Shown here: piece after piece, positions 21,445 to 35,716 of the stretch
Numbering within the stretch: the first letter of the stretch is position 1
Layout: every line of letters begins with the position of its first letter
DNA from: Archilochus colubris
Lineage: Eukaryota > Chordata > Aves > Apodiformes > Trochilidae
DNA length: 64,000 nucleotides
Reading direction: 5' to 3'
Assembly (NCBI GenBank): GCA_023079485.1
Contig: CM041085.1
Coordinates: 29,125,121-29,189,120, forward strand
Notes under the pieces: model-generated
What the model saw: only the letters and a program-made list of their open reading frames with translations
What the model was told of the DNA's origin: nothing
Databases searched by the model: none
Program-made: the position numbers and the translations under genes

Positions 21445-24400
21445 TGGAGGAAAAGAGGGAAGTTTTCAGAAGGCTATCACCTGGGACGGGCCCACAGGAT
21501 GGCCATTTGCTGGTTGTACCAGGGTTTATGCAAGTGGCTTCAAAAGCAATAACCTGGAGGAGAGAACTGATGGACATTCATCCCTGATAAATCAGAGGAA
21601 GGTAGCCAGCTAGAGGCTGAGGTTTTGCAAGACTGGTAAGGTGTGTGTTCAACCTCCAAACCGAAGTATTATCATTTCTGAAGGGTAATGTAAATACTTA
21701 GAGGAGACTCTGTAGAGCTCAGTGGATTCAAAACTGAAAAGGTATTCATATTTTCATACTATAAATAATGTAGAATATTTAACAGCTCCTTAATATTGAT
21801 GTTGGTGGCACACTGGGAAGCAATACTTAGCAAGTCAATGAGAATAATGTCAGACGAAGGTAGAAATCTTTTATCAAAGATAAAATAATTTTTTGGTATC
21901 GCTGTTGAGGGTTCTTGCTAGCCTTTAGAAGGCAAGTTATTTTGCATGCTGATTTTCTCAGGATTAGTGTCAAGTATTGTTATTGTCTTGTATCTCTAAA
22001 TATACTTATGCAAGTAGATGTGTTAATACGGTATTACATTGCATTGTTTAAAAATGTATAGAAATGCCATCTGGTCCAGCTGCTGTGTGGGCCAGTAACT
22101 GTTGTATTGATTTATTTATATCACTTTGGGACATGCTTGCTGTTAGAATTTGGGGCTAATCACATGTTTGAGAATGGAAAGGTTTAGCTGGCTAGAAATG
22201 TTCTCCAAGAGAAGGACTGGGTGGTGAAATATGGAAAAGTTAATTTTGCATGTTGGTGTTCTGTTTAACACCTGGGGCTTGGAAGCTTCCCCAGACTGCC
22301 AAATTACCAAAAAATGTTTAATAATTCTATAGTCCAAGCAAATATTTTTTGGATTGTGAATGCATGTTTCAAAACAGTAAGTGTAAAATCATTTGCTCAT
22401 GTCACACATATCACCAACTTGGTCATGTATAGATACTTGTGGATGTATCCATCCTGACAGTCTGCCCCTTCTTGCAGTGCAAAGTCAGTGGGGACCAAAG
22501 AGTAGCAGCTGAGAGAGGAATCAGGGAAACTGAGTACTGCTTACTGCAGAGGCACTGAGCAGGGTTAAATTGTTTTATCTGTTCCCCTTCTCATTTGCTG
22601 CCACCCTGTTCAGCTAGACTATGAACTAATGCAACTGTCTCCAACTGTGTGTATTCTACAAAGTATACCACAACCAGATCCCAATCTCTGCTTGAGCCTC
22701 TGACCACTATCATGTTATAGATAATGAAATATACCTCATGTTTTTAAATTGTTTCTGATCAAATTTTGTATTAAAGAATTTTGTTCTGACTTCAGACTGT
22801 ATTTGGGACAATAATTACTTATAATTATACTTGATATTATTCCCACAGAAGACAGGGGTGTATGTTGGTGTCACAGAACTAATTAAGATTTTTTGAATTA
22901 GCATTTTATGATCATTTCAAAGAAAGAGTGTTTGGGAAAGTAAATAAGTAACCTCCATTTTAAGATAGGATGTTTTGGTAGCTATGTCTCATTGGCAGGG
23001 ATGTAACTACAACTCTAGGGATACCTATTACAGATGAACTATATCAATAAATAATCTTCCTTTCAAAAGCTTCCCCACTCCAGAATAAAATGGAGTTCAA
23101 ATGTCAGAAAGGACCATGGTGATTTCTTATCCCTTTCTACTGGAGTAGGTCATATCTTTTCATCCCTTTAACATGAAGTAGATCCTTGTGGAAAAGAAGA
23201 TACAATGCTCACAGCCCCATCATGGAGCAGTATTCAGCTCTATGAATCTCAGACATAACAGCTCTGAATTATGGAAAAATAAACAGTGCTTCAGCCCAGT
23301 GCGAAAACAAGACAGATCTAACACTGGACCATACTATGTGATGGAAAATCTGCAAGGAATTGGGGAACAGAAATAAGAAATTGATTTCATTCAACTGCAA
23401 ATACAAACATCTATACCCTTGTGATGTAGCCCAGCTCATGGTACGAGTCCTGAGGTCAGTCAGTTTTGGGTGTGGGGGCAGGAAAAGAAAGAGAAAATAA
23501 AAAAGCCTACCTAGCTGATGTCTGTAGAAATGTCAGAAATGCCTGTGCAGAGAAGTACATTATCCTGAGATATTTCTGGATGTGCAAAAACTAATGAAAA
23601 CTTTACTTTGTGGCTTTTAAAAACTACAGATATTGCTGTTTCCAATACAAAGGTGTAGAAGAAAGACTTGCAAAACTGTCAACGCCACACTCTATTACTA
23701 GACAGGAGAAAAGTACCTTATTCTGAGCTAATATCCTCAGCCCCTCTGTATCTCTCCTCATTTCAAACACTTTACCTAGCAAGGAAAACGTCACTTATAT
23801 CCGAATCTAGGAGTTGCAAAAGAGCCCTTTGTAAAGTGATGAATTCAGACTTAAAATGATTGGACAACATTCGCCTTTCTTTTCCACATCCTTAAGACTT
23901 CAAGCTAATAGGAATGATTGCAGTTTTTAACTAGGGCTTGGGGTTTTTGGATGGAGGTGGAAGGAGGAGATGACAATGTTAGTGGGCCTGTAGTTTGTAG
24001 CAGTGGAAATATTTTAGTATTTTATTGACATAGTTTTATTTCTTAAGAAAAATTCACTCTACAAGCTGCTTTTAGTGGAGACCCAATTCTTACAGGTTTT
24101 CTTTTTATTTGGGCTTGAGGAACATGTCCTTTAGTGTGATTAAGGAATAACTGGATTCATTTTGAATTGTGGTAAATGGCATGGCATTCTTTTCATGGAG
24201 TTTCTGGCTCTGCAATTACATTTCTCAGCACTGTCTAGCAGTCACGAAAGATTAGCTGTGTTTTCTTCTTCTGCCACGCAGTTCTCTAATCTGCTAGGAA
24301 CAAAAATAGATCAAGAAGTGCAGCTTTATAAATTGCATCAAATGCTTTTGTGTGTTTCTTTGTTACTGTTGGGTCACTCTTGGATACGTAGGGTTGACAT

Positions 24401-24825
24401 ACATCTCTGTAAGTATTATTTCTGCAAAATATGTACTGTACACTGTCAGAGGGGTGTTGTCTTTCTTCCTTTTAAGTTCAGATTTCATAATTAGGACAAG
24501 ATGAACAATAGCATCCTCTCACAGAAGAATAAAGATATGCTCGACTTCCTTTCTACTGCCTTTGAAAGATGAATAAATGGGTATTTTCTGCAGCCTTGCT
24601 TAATCTTCTGTTCCTCTTCACACCTTGCTCCATTTTTGAGTATTTCAATAGGGATGCATGAACTGCTTAGATAAGAGCCAACTCCAGAAAGAACTTCAAA
24701 AGAAAAAAAGATGAGGCCAAGCAGCCCAGAGAATTCCTTTGGAGCACAAAATGCAGGTGTCTTTGCTACCAGGTATTGGTGGTGACCTTTCTTTCATTAT
24801 AATTTTACTTTTCCTGTGCACCGAT
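21445..24825. other. Unique AT-rich noncoding DNA
   Basis: No gene, RNA or repeat family is recognised. Open frames are up to about 110 codons (24,162-24,494) and lack recognisable motifs. Confidence 0.5.
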
Positions 24826-24925
24826 CTTCCTTCCTTCTTTCCTGTTTTCTCTCTTCCCTCCTTTCCCTCCTTCCTCTCTTTTGTCTGCCCTTCCCCCCCC
24901 TGCACCTCTCCTTTCCCTTCGGCAG
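24826..24925. repeat. Polypyrimidine low-complexity tract
   Basis: About 100 bp dominated by C and T on the plus strand (ttcc/tccc mixtures with an eight-C run near 24,893-24,900). It is imperfect and not a strict tandem repeat. It explains the Lys/Glu/Arg-rich minus-strand frames at 24,696-25,054. Confidence 0.85.
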
Positions 24926-27900
24926 GGTACATACTTTAAGATGATCATACAGCTGTGACAGAAGAGGCTGTTTCCCTTCTGTTTCACATCTATACATTTT
25001 CAGAGGCATACAAACTTGCACCTTACTTATGCAGTTGTTTCCATTCTGGGGCATTTTGCAGAGTGACTCTTGTTGCTGTTAATGGGATTTGTTCAACTAA
25101 AATTGTGTGGAAGCCAAGCCTTTTCAAAAGAGAGAATTTCCTCAGAAGTACAGATAGACCTGGTTAAAGATTCTTTTGATGAGATATAAGGCAAGATCTT
25201 AGAGCATATCTAACAATTAAAGAATGTGGACAACTTTTCACCAGTTAAAAGTGTTAATCTCGCCATTATAACCTTATTTCCATTTGTCTAATTACTTCAT
25301 GCTGTGTAAAATTCTTCCTATAAATTCACTTAAAGGTATTTTTATGCTTTTTGAGAATGATTGTTCAGTGTTATTGCATGATTTTTAAAGATGAGCTCAT
25401 CAATTATCAGAAAAAATATTTGCCAGGTAAATGTTTCTATGAAAATTGTCATTACCCATCAAGTGATTTATTCCATGAGCAGTATTTGCAGAGCTATGCA
25501 GCTGGTTGATTACTACACAGAGAAAAATTACTCCAATAAATTAGTTGACAAAAAAAGATAAAAATTAATTAAGATAATGTATATGTTGGATAATATTTGT
25601 CCAGCTGTTGTTTGAAGGCTATCACCTTTCATATTGGTGGGCTTACATACTGGCAAAGCAATCCCTATATAAATAGTTCTGACTTTATCCTGTGATCTGT
25701 CATCCCTACTTGAAAAATGCTGTACAAATGATCATTATTATGATTGTAAATCAAACCCTATTTTCATTGAGAGTAAAATAAAATGGCATTTGAAAAAGCA
25801 AGGCAGTGGGGCTGTAGATGAATTGAGTGCCATGTGGTCTGATGTGTGCACTTTTGGATAAAGCCTTCGTTGTTCACAGACTGGGAATAAGTGTCTGGCC
25901 TGCTGGAGGCAATTGTTTTCTTGTTCTTTCCTTAAAGCCCCTAAGTTTCTCTAAAATTAGAGACAGTGCAAATACAAATTGTTACATGGAATTTAGCAAG
26001 TTCAGCGAACAGTATCTTCAAACACCACAGCCCTCAAGATTTATTTTTAGAAGTAATTTTCCATTGGCCACAACAAAAAGCAGATTACAAGGCTTTTTTC
26101 ATCCTGTGCTAAAACATACTATGTAATTTTATGACAACTAAATAGTGTAGTCTTCAACCCAAACAAGAGGGAAGATTTTCTTTGTAGGTGTTCAGAAGTT
26201 TTTAACATTTACAAATGAGTAGGAATGTAACTGGGCATTCTTTTATGTAAATTTAAGTGTATGATTATTATGATTTTTAAAAATCAGATTCAAAGTACTC
26301 AGCACCTTCAGGTCTCATAGCACTACCACAACATCACAAATACTGCAGTCATATAAGCTGAAAGGTTGAGCATTTTTATATTAATGAAATATACTGAATT
26401 TGTTTAATACAGAGACAAATGTTACCTATTCAGTGATCTTGAATCTTCTCTACCTTGAGCCTTTTGAAGAGGAGCAGTGCAACATTTGGGGAAATTTTTT
26501 AAGCCTAAATGGGCAAAGGTGAAAGGAAAGTAAAGATGAAAGAAAAAAGAAATAGTAAAGCAGAGAACAGAAAGAGTAATTGCACACACAAATTTCAGTC
26601 CTTTTCTTTTCTTCAAAACTTATTTGAAACAAGTGGCCTGAAAATATGGTGAGATGATTAAATTAAGAGATGCCACAGACATTAACGTCTGTTTTTGTTA
26701 AAGGGGAATGATTCAGAGACCTTACAAATATGCAGGTAATCAGAAGAGAAGCATCTGAGTTTCAGGGTTCATAAATGCAAGATAACACATTCAGATGCTC
26801 ACAAACAGTGCTGAATTAATGACCATCACTCACATAAAAGAGCAGGGAATCACCACAGACAGCACGGTAAAACATCTGCTTAGTGTGATGTGATAGCTGG
26901 AAATGCAGATAAAACATTGGAGTAATATAGAAAAATGAAAACCATTGTATATATCAGTGGTGTGTTCTCAGCTAGACTATTATATTCATTTCTTGTCTTC
27001 CCATCTGAGAAAGGTAAGAGAAGAAACTTAGGTATATGAAGTATAGGCAATGCAAATTTACAAAAGATTAGCAAGTGAACAGAAAACATTAAAACGGAAG
27101 AATATTTTTAAAGGAACACAAATCTTTGAAACTGCACCTCGATGTGATACTTTTGGAATTAAATACGTGTTAAAAGAAAACTAAACAGCTGATCAGCCAG
27201 CTGATGACAGCAGTGGTCGCAAAACATGGAGCTTCTGAATAACTAAATGTTTTGCCAAGTGGGAGTATGAGGACTGTTAGCAGTCTGAGGTATTGATGAA
27301 GCCTCTGCTTTTTTCTTTTAAAAACAAAATGAAATAAAGCATAAAAGACTTCTACAGCAAATATAATTCACTTGCCATTTCCCCCTATGTGCTCTGCAGT
27401 GTTTTACAGGAGACTGTTCTCCTAAAACACTGTGACATCCAGCTTGCTGGAGGCTGGGGCACGACCACACCAAAACATACTCTTTCCCCTTCAGGCTGAT
27501 GAAAACTTGATGAAGAACATGTTCCATAAAGCTCCCACTATCTCTCATCCCTTATGTGCAGATGTTAGGAAAAACTACAGGCTGAAATATCTTCCTGTGA
27601 CAATAGAGAATAACAAAATTTTGTTTCCCTTCATTTATGCTTAGGCTTGATCCCATTCCAACTGATTGCAGTTATGTGCTTGCAGATGACTAAAAAAGGA
27701 ATAAATTCTGTCAGTTGAACAAAACTTTTCCATCAATGTGAATTTCTCTAATGGCAGAATCTCACAGAATTATATGGGAGTTATACTAGCAGAAAATTTG
27801 ACTCCAAATCTGCAAATTCATCAGACTGTTGTTTGCCTCTCTTTTCCTTCTGATAGTAAAAGGCTGAAAGATTTTTATGTGCTATTTAGTCTTGCATTTG

Positions 27901-28484
27901 GTAACTCATTTTCCTTCTGTGTGGAAATTAGCTGCAATGGTTTGTGTGTTTATTCGTCTCACAGCTAACATACTAATACTTGCCTCCACCTTTTACAGGG
28001 GAGAAAATTTCTTCCCAAGCATTGAAATGTTAATTCATGGGTAATACCAGGTAATAATATGAAATAGAGTTGAAGTGTGGAGTTTTCTGCCACCCTGTTC
28101 CTGTCTGAATTTACAGACTCTTGTTCCAAAGGCCTGACATAGCAGTGCATCTGGGAATATTTTAGAAGTTCCATCACGAAATATGAAACTTCTGTATTTG
28201 AATGATGTCTCCCAAGGACTCAAGTCTTGTGACACAAAAGCTTGTCTTCTAAAAGTTTGGGCATGTACTGAATAGATTCTACCAAGCAGCTATTCAAAAT
28301 TTATTAGGAGTAATTGTTTAGAGATGAAATATTTTTGAAAAGGTTTTGGAATTATTGTTCTGCCTTCCATCACTCACCCTTAAAACATTCAAAACCACCA
28401 GATGCTGGTGAGGGTTATAAAATAAGATGACCCAGTTCAAACTGGAACAGATATGAAAAGGATGAGAAGAATCAGGATGTGGGA
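24926..28484. other. Unique AT-rich noncoding DNA
   Basis: No gene or repeat family is recognised. The interval 25,170-25,640 is AT-rich but not simple sequence and has many homeodomain-like ATTA words. A perfect 16 bp palindrome (tgatttttaaaaatca) lies at 26,271-26,286. No open frame exceeds about 100 codons. Confidence 0.5.
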
Positions 28485-28617
28485 GGTGGGTTTTTTTGTT
28501 GTGCGGGTTTATTTCTGGTTTTTTTTTTAGGAGGTGTGTGATTTGGGTGGATTTTGTGTATGTTTGTATGTGTGTGGTTTTGTTTGGTTGGTTTATGGTT
28601 GAGTTTGGTTTTTTACC
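28485..28617. repeat. G/T-rich low-complexity tract
   Basis: The plus strand is almost entirely G and T with few other bases, in irregular gtttt/gtgtg mixtures. No unit is strictly periodic. The segment has strong strand asymmetry. Confidence 0.8.
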
Positions 28618-29546
28618 CTCTATTTTACCTATATATTTGGCAGGATAAACTCATTTTACCAAAGACAATTCCAGAAGAATGTACCAGCCATCGCAATATT
28701 GCACAGTTCTCAAAAATAGGTCTCTGGTAGAAGGTATCTTTTTATACAGTTTGATTTTCTGTGGCACAACTACGATGTTGTAGTTGTATCTAGGCTACTG
28801 CTTTATTACTTGCACATTAATCCCACTAAAGGTCTGTTTTAGATTGTGCCATGAAAACTCTGATGAGGCAAAATACAGTGAGCACTTTTTGCATCCTTTT
28901 TTCCACGCTCTTGACCTTGGTAGCCTATGAGTTAGTTGAAATGATTGAAATATACAGGTAAAGGAAATCAAGATTCTGAGTACCTCCTGAGGTCTATCAG
29001 TGAGACTGCAGCCTTTTACTTTCTGTTAAAATGCAGACCATTGTAAAAGTTTTCTTGTAAGCTACTAAATAAATAGTGATATACAGAAGGTACAAAACAC
29101 ATTTAATAGGATTCAAGCATCTAATTTCCTTGAAAACTGCTTAACTAGCCTGTGGATGAGGAGGGCAGCCTTTTGTACCCTGTCCACAAAGTGCCTGGTG
29201 ATGGCATCAGACAAGGGGATGCACCTCAGCTGGTTCTCTTTAGGCTCCATTTTCTTCTCTCAGTCACATGCCTGACTGGTTATTTTGCCTTGTCCATATT
29301 TCCTTTTTACTATATGTAGAGAAGCTGAAGTTTTGGTGGGTAGTGTCCATGCTGGTAGGCAGCAGTGTGCCACGGTGGCAAGGTCCTTGCAGAGGTGGGA
29401 CTCTCCCTGGGCTGTGGTCACAGCTGTGTGGTGCTACCAGTAACAAAGAGAGAAGCTACTGCCCATCCTGGTAGCTGAAGTGCTGCAGGCTGACAAAGGG
29501 AGCTGCTGTTGCTTGTTTTCTATGGTGACAAAAATTCTAGAATTTG

Positions 29547-29550
<4 letters not shown>
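28618..29550. other. Unique noncoding DNA
   Basis: No gene or interspersed repeat is recognised. The part from about 29,130 to 29,500 is more GC-rich than its surroundings, with short frames on both strands, none recognisable. Confidence 0.5.

Positions 29551-29606
<56 letters not shown>
29551..29606. repeat. (AC)28 dinucleotide microsatellite
   Basis: An uninterrupted run of 28 AC units, likely polymorphic and capable of forming Z-DNA. It produces spurious His-Thr and Cys-Val repeats in overlapping frames. Confidence 0.99.
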
Positions 29607-29609
<3 letters not shown>

Positions 29610-30261
29610 GGCTCTTCAATAAGGAGATGCTTGAGGAAACAGCTGTGGGGCTGTCAGGACTCCTGTGCAGCCCAACTGAAAGATGGGGAGATGTTTTCTC
29701 TGCTGCTGAGGACACTTGCTCTCCTTTCTGAATCCTGCTAAATCTTCCTGTCTTATAAAGCACATTCTCCCTGGAGACCATAAAGACACTTCAGAAGAGA
29801 GTGCTTTCCCCCTCTCCTTTTAAATGCAGTAGACTTCACCAAGAATGAAGAATTTTCTAAAGACCTTCTTTCTTTTTAAATTCAAATTACTCAAGGGTTG
29901 AACTCTGTGCTATGCTAGCAATATAGTGAGTGTATTTTGCTTTTGGATAGAAAGTGTAGCTTTCCAGTGAGAACATTCTGTTTATCTGTCAAGTAGAATT
30001 GCTCCTTCCTAGCCTAGGGTTATGAGAAAACATTTTTGTTTAAATGGAAAAAAAAATGAATAGTTCTCATAGCCCTTAACTCACAAAATCCCAGTTAAAG
30101 GTTTAGCACAAATGTAAAGGGAAAGTGGTGTTTGCTGAGTGCCCCTTGTTAAAACATTGGCAGCTTATCACAAATTCAGGAAGATGCCAGATGTCTCGCT
30201 TAGAGTAAAAACACAGTGAGTGAGAACTGTGGATAATTTCCAGCATGAGTTGTTAGATACC
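29607..30261. other. Unique noncoding DNA
   Basis: No gene or repeat family is recognised between the AC microsatellite and the ATT-rich tract. Confidence 0.5.
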
Positions 30262-30319
30262 AATATTATTGTTATTATTACTATTATTACTACTATCATT
30301 TTTTATTGTTATTATTATG
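30262..30319. repeat. ATT/ACT trinucleotide-like low-complexity tract
   Basis: Imperfect repeats of ATT, GTT and ACT over about 58 bp, followed a few bases later by an 11-12 base T run (about 30,328-30,339). Confidence 0.85.
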
Positions 30320-32098
30320 TCATGCTTTTTTTTTTTTCAAGTAAAGCATACCTTTTGGTCTTGATCTTAAAGATCCTTCTCAATCCAAATAATTCTAAAT
30401 GTTTCTATAAATTCTATTCTAATTCTGTAAATGTACAGAGAAACCTGAAACTGAGGTTATCTTACCCTACTGCTTATATTCCCCCTTAAAAATCCGTGTG
30501 CTGATTTTTAGACCCCTTTAGAAGTCAATGGTGCACTTTGCACTTCTGGGAAGTAGCATTCCCACTCATATATGAACTGAAAGGCAGATCAGAATTCAGA
30601 CTCTTGCTTTGTCTGCACTGGAGCTTTCCTCAAGCACAGCTTCAGATTCCTCCTGCATAGGAAAACTCATGCTTTGGTAAAACTTACCCTTGTAACATCC
30701 ATCATAGCTGGTACCTACTGACCAGGGCACTGGGTACTCACCCCAGGATGAATGAAAGGCAAAGTGAAGTTCTACTCTTGGTGATTTTTTTTTGTGTGCA
30801 GTTATTGCCTGTCAAGATAGTTGTAACCAATGTAGGCTCAAGCAATCTCAGGATTGACAGGTTTTCCAGAGGTGATGTTATTCTACCAATGATTCTTTGA
30901 TCAGGGTCTGGTAGTGCTGAACTTCAGCCTCACTCAGGGAAAAATGCAAACTGAACCTCAGCATTGTCAGGAAAACAGATCTTGCAAATTGGTGTATATG
31001 CCTTTATCTGTACTGAGTATATAAAGGGGTATATCTGCTGTAAAAGATAAATTTGGTGACTTTTCAATGGTATATCTGCTAAAATAACTCTTAAAATTAG
31101 GAAGCATTTTGAAATGGCTAACACTAGCTACATAATGCCACAGATATGGCAGGGTTACTCTGAACCAAATTCTTTTGTCTCATATTTACAGAACCCAGAG
31201 GAAGAAACATTTTCTTTCGAAGAAAAATGATTATTGTTAGTTTATTGTAGACTTTATTTTTCCTCCCCTTTTAAGGGGATATTATGCTTTTGGCTGCAAA
31301 CTAGGTAATGGAGAGCTAATATTTTGGATACTGTTTAGTTAAGCTGCTCTGCCTGTAAATGTGCTTATTCTATTAATACAGCTTCAGTGAGCAGAGAGCC
31401 AAACACCTGCAGATTTAAGGGAATTACTAGTTTTTCTTTAGAGAAGGAAAAGGGACTCTGGTAATGTCATTAATGTGATTTCCACTGAGTTTTTTTACAC
31501 TATGATTTTAAGTGCTCTGTGTCTGTCTTCTGAGAGAAGTTCTATTTTGTGGAGAAAGCATATGAAAGAAAGCTCTGCACAGAAAGTTATTTGACTTTAC
31601 TGTTGCCTCTGCATACCTTGAAAGGCTGCGCTTTTTGCCAGCTCCAATAGTTCCAGACCTGTTTTTGGAAGAGTCTCGGATGCTTTTGTGTGGTGCAATG
31701 GTCACACCCAGTGGCCAGTTGGGTTAATCACATATGTGTATTCCCTATGGATATCTGAATCAGTTTGTTCAGGAATTGCTTCTTAAAATACTGTGATGGC
31801 TTGGAATCTAACCCAATAGCAGGAAAGCAATGTATGTCCACCTTCATCTCAAGGCTCATTCCCAAAAGTACCTGGCTGATCAAAAGGAAGTTTTGAACCA
31901 TTCATGAAACAAATAGCAAAGAAGCAATGAAACCCCTATGGAGACTGACATTCTTAAAATTAGGACCTTTGACTATAATGAGCTGGTGTTTTAAAAGAAT
32001 GATTCAAGGACAGGCTGAAACAAAAAGACTGTACTTTTCGTTAGTTTGAATTCTTTTAACCGTGGAAAGCCTGAAACTTTTGAACATATGCCTGATTC
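30320..32098. other. Unique noncoding DNA with one small hairpin
   Basis: No gene is recognised. A perfect 8 bp inverted repeat (TAAAAATC at 30,487-30,494 and GATTTTTA at 30,503-30,510) with an 8-base loop is present. It is too small and AT-rich to call a functional RNA. Confidence 0.5.
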
Positions 32099-32121
32099 TT
32101 TTTTTTTTTTTTTTTTTTTTT
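32099..32121. repeat. (T)23 homopolymer
   Basis: A run of 23 T followed by CCCATTATC. No target-site duplication was seen. Confidence 0.9.
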
Positions 32122-35100
32122 CCCATTATCAAGGTAATTTGAAAAAAGAGCCCATTTTTCTTTACTATAAATGAAAAATGTATTGTAGTACCATGGATAA
32201 ATCAAAGGAGGTGCATACACCCCTTCCCCCTCCTCACATTCCTCCTAGCCTAACTATAGCATCCTCTATTAACATCACAATGACACTAATGTTTTCTTTC
32301 TCTCCATGTGGACCATTTTATCAAGGTCCTTCTTTTCAATTAGTGTCAGCAAATGACACATGGTTGGGAGTACTTCAGGCATGTTTGGTGGAAGGAGCAC
32401 TGCTGATGCTGATTTTGAGGTGGGGAATGGGAGAGCCAAATTTCAATAGGGAAAAAAAGGAGGGACATATTATATTCTGTATAAATGCTTGCTTTAATAC
32501 TCCCAAGCACATAGATAAATGTTAGTTCCCAATTTTACATCACACATATGGAAGCAGTCTCTTTTAAAGCACTGCATGTCATGGTAGGTTCATTTACACA
32601 GAGTGTCAACCCACTAAATAGCTAAATCTGCAGCACCTAACTTTGGTGGTCTTGCCCCAAATGTTTTGACAGATTTTGCCACAAAGCCATAAATGAGTGG
32701 GATTTTTTTCAATCTCTTACAGGTTCCCCCATCTCCTTTGAAACAGGCAAGACCTGTCAGTATCTACACATTTCTCTTCTACCTACATTATCTGCTACTC
32801 AATTCTGTTTCCATTTTTGCTCCTCAGGAACTGAACAAGTTGCCCCACTCAGGTATGAAAAGCTCTGCTCCAGCTTCAGCATTGCTGACAGGGTGTGGGC
32901 ATCTGCAGGAACTAAACCAAGGCTTTTATGTTCTTTTCATACTGAGAAGCTTCTAGACATTTCCTGATCGAGATACTGACTTTGGATACTAGATATGAAT
33001 GCACTGGTAGTAGTCCTGCTTTACTCACTTCCCCCTCACACACCTTTTACGCGTAGGCCACAGTCTCCCAGGGCTTCCTGGGCCACACGTTAGATGAAGA
33101 AGAAAAGGCATTAATCAGAGATATTCTTAGAAGAACTTTTAATTCCTTTTCCATGGTGAAATTTCCTTTTGTGCTTCACTGACAAAGTCTCAGCCTGTGA
33201 CACTGGACATGCAGAGGCTGACTCCACAAATTCTCATTTCAACTGAGAGAGTAATTCAGGAGTCAGCATAGGATGAATTCTGGGGTCTCTGCAGTGAATT
33301 GGAGGGCTTTATTCCAGGTCCATTATTTGGTCCCCCCAAGCCCATGCACTAAAATAATCCAGCTGTTTCTGAAACTCTTTGCACCTCACGGCCTGGACAG
33401 AAGTGCAGAAGTTTGTGTTTTCTTTTCATTTTTGCTTTGCAGGTCATATTTAAATGAAACTTTCACACTCTGTCAAGTTGGACAAAAAGGTACCTTAAGA
33501 AAAAATGTTGACCTACTTTTTGTCTCAGTTTTCTTGTTGATTGTCTGAAGGTGTAGGTGATATAAAGGGACTCTTACCAGGTCCTCGTTGCCCCCAGATT
33601 CAGATTACATGCAAGAGTAAAATAAACATTTAGGAAAAGAACCCCCTAAATTTAATAATTTTTTTTTGGTGATTTACTACAAATGCAGAAATTTAAGTCA
33701 AAATACTTGTATTTAATTCCTTTCCTGTGCTACAAAATAGCAGTGGTGCATGGGAATCCTATAGGAAAATTTTGTATAAACAAAATTAAAACATCAGTGT
33801 AGTCTTCTCTGACTAAACTGAGGGAAGTTAAAAAAAATGTTTGTCTTCTTATACTGCATTGATATACTCTCATTCAAAGCTCCAGTTAACATGTAGGCCT
33901 ATTTATGGTTAGTGCCATCTCTTATTTAAGGATTAATAAGAAAATGGTGAAAAATGAAAGTATTTGTACAGTTCTTGCTATCTTCAATGACCTCATGTGG
34001 GAGTAAGTAAATAAAAAAGGAGTAAATAGAAGACATGCCTGTATGTGTAACACTGTTAATAGATATGATATGCTGTTTTTTAAGGGGACTGACACATTCC
34101 TATTGAAAGTGTGAATTCAGCTTTATGGAGAAATACCAAGTTACCTGAGGCACACATTTTGCAACGGAGATGGAACAAGGAGTCCCACTGAGCTGCCCCC
34201 GTTTTCAGTTCTGAACACATCCAGCAGGTGAGGAAGGAGTGAGTGCAGCCAAGCACTTCATCTGTTGTCTGAGGAGCATGTTTTCTGCACATCCTATACC
34301 ATCAGGACATGGAGCTGTGCATACCCCCACTTTTCATCTCCTTTCCCTATGACCACCCCAAATTAGTTCTTCCTTTTAGGGAGGAGACACTGGACCAGAA
34401 GTTGTACAGCAAACAATACTTGTCTGATGTATTCCTGGGGCTGACAATGAGGATGAGGAGTTACTGTCCAGGCAGAGATCCCCCAGCATGGGCTTTCTGC
34501 ATGTGTAGTGGCAGGATCAATGCTGTTGTGGTCTGTGAAGCTGAAGGTCCACCAGTGAGGGTGCATTGCCTGTGCTGAAAGAACAGCCATCATGATTGCA
34601 AGGGGGAGTAAAATCCTGTCAGGTCTGAATCCAGACTGAAGTCAGTGGGAGATTCCTGAGGCATACCTATCAATCCATGCTTCAAGCTCTGTCGAGGGTG
34701 CACTCAGGTGTGCTGAGGTTTGATGGACTCTTGTGCCTCCTGAAGTAGCTGTGCCATTGCAGGGGGAGGACCACTGCCATGATATTAGGGATCTCATCTG
34801 GAAGCAGTTCTGCAGCCTCACCTCAGAATTACTCAGGGTGCAAATGATGCATCACGAACGTTGTAATAGGCTATAAGAAGACAAGAATTTCATATAAGCA
34901 TTGAGTCTCTTGATTAAATGTCAGTGAGGAAGCCTGAACTATTTACTTTAGTCCTGTCTACCATTCAGACAAGGGTCACAATTTTTGTGCTAAGGTCGTG
35001 ACAGTGCACCACAAGTATTAATGGTGCCAAATGTGTGACATGATGCATAAGCATGACTGCATGAAATAATGAATATGCAGCTTCCTCAACTCACTCAGCT

Positions 35101-35651
35101 TTTTCCTCCATAATATATTAGTAAACAAATGTTGCACTTACTGAATGCAGAACCTTCACCTGAGGATCTAAACCAAACCAAACAGGACGACCTTCCTCCC
35201 CCAAAGTGGTAATTAAGCCACATGATGCAGTTGCACAGCAGCTTCTCTTACTTGAATCAAGTTTGTTCCTATCAAGTTGAATGCAAAAAGCAGTTGATCA
35301 TTTCATCCATGTGACTTCAAGGGCGACTGTCACAGCTTGCAAAGCATATGGTAGTTCTTGCAGTATCAATAATAATCTCTAAGTAATGCAACTTTGGGTT
35401 GTAGTCATCTTTTATTATCACTTCAGTCTTCCAGTAGCTTCCTCTTGTCTCTCTCTTTTAGAATTTTTGTCTTTCATAATTAAATGAAAACTTCTATACT
35501 CAGTGATTACATTATCAAGGATTACCTGCTGAAGGGGATCAAAACTGATCAGAATAAAGGTTGCATTTGCCTGTATAAATTTTACTTATTTTGAGAGTCT
35601 TTGTCAAATTAATTAGAGGATGAAATGAAACAATATGCAAGTAATGTAGTA
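32122..35651. other. Unique noncoding DNA
   Basis: No gene or clear repeat is recognised. Frames of up to 115 codons (32,178-32,525) have no recognisable motif. A phrase near 34,620-34,655 (gaatccagactgaagtcagtgggag) resembles a motif common in old archosaur repeats, but it is too short to assign. Confidence 0.5.
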
Positions 35652-35716
35652 GGCATTTTGCAGATGGGGACACTGACATTTAAAGAGGAAGAAAGGGACT
35701 TGTCACAGGTTTGCCG
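35652..35716 (-). mobile_element. MIR/L2-type ancient SINE tail relic
   Basis: The plus strand reads cattttgcagatggggacactga followed by 'aagggacttgtcacaggt'. This matches the reverse complement of the MIR/L2 3' region as I remember it (cattttacagatgaggaaactgagg ... gtgacttgcccaaggtc). About 65 bp is recognisable. MIR-class elements predate the bird-mammal split and survive as scattered relics. L2 and MIR share this tail, so the exact family cannot be decided. Confidence 0.5.

Noticed and set aside
29551..29606. Regular repeat considered as a CRISPR-like or coding array
   Set aside because: It is a plain AC dinucleotide microsatellite, with no spacers.
30487..30510. Perfect 8-bp hairpin considered as a terminator or structured RNA
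   Set aside because: It is very AT-rich and short. In a vertebrate context such hairpins arise often by chance.
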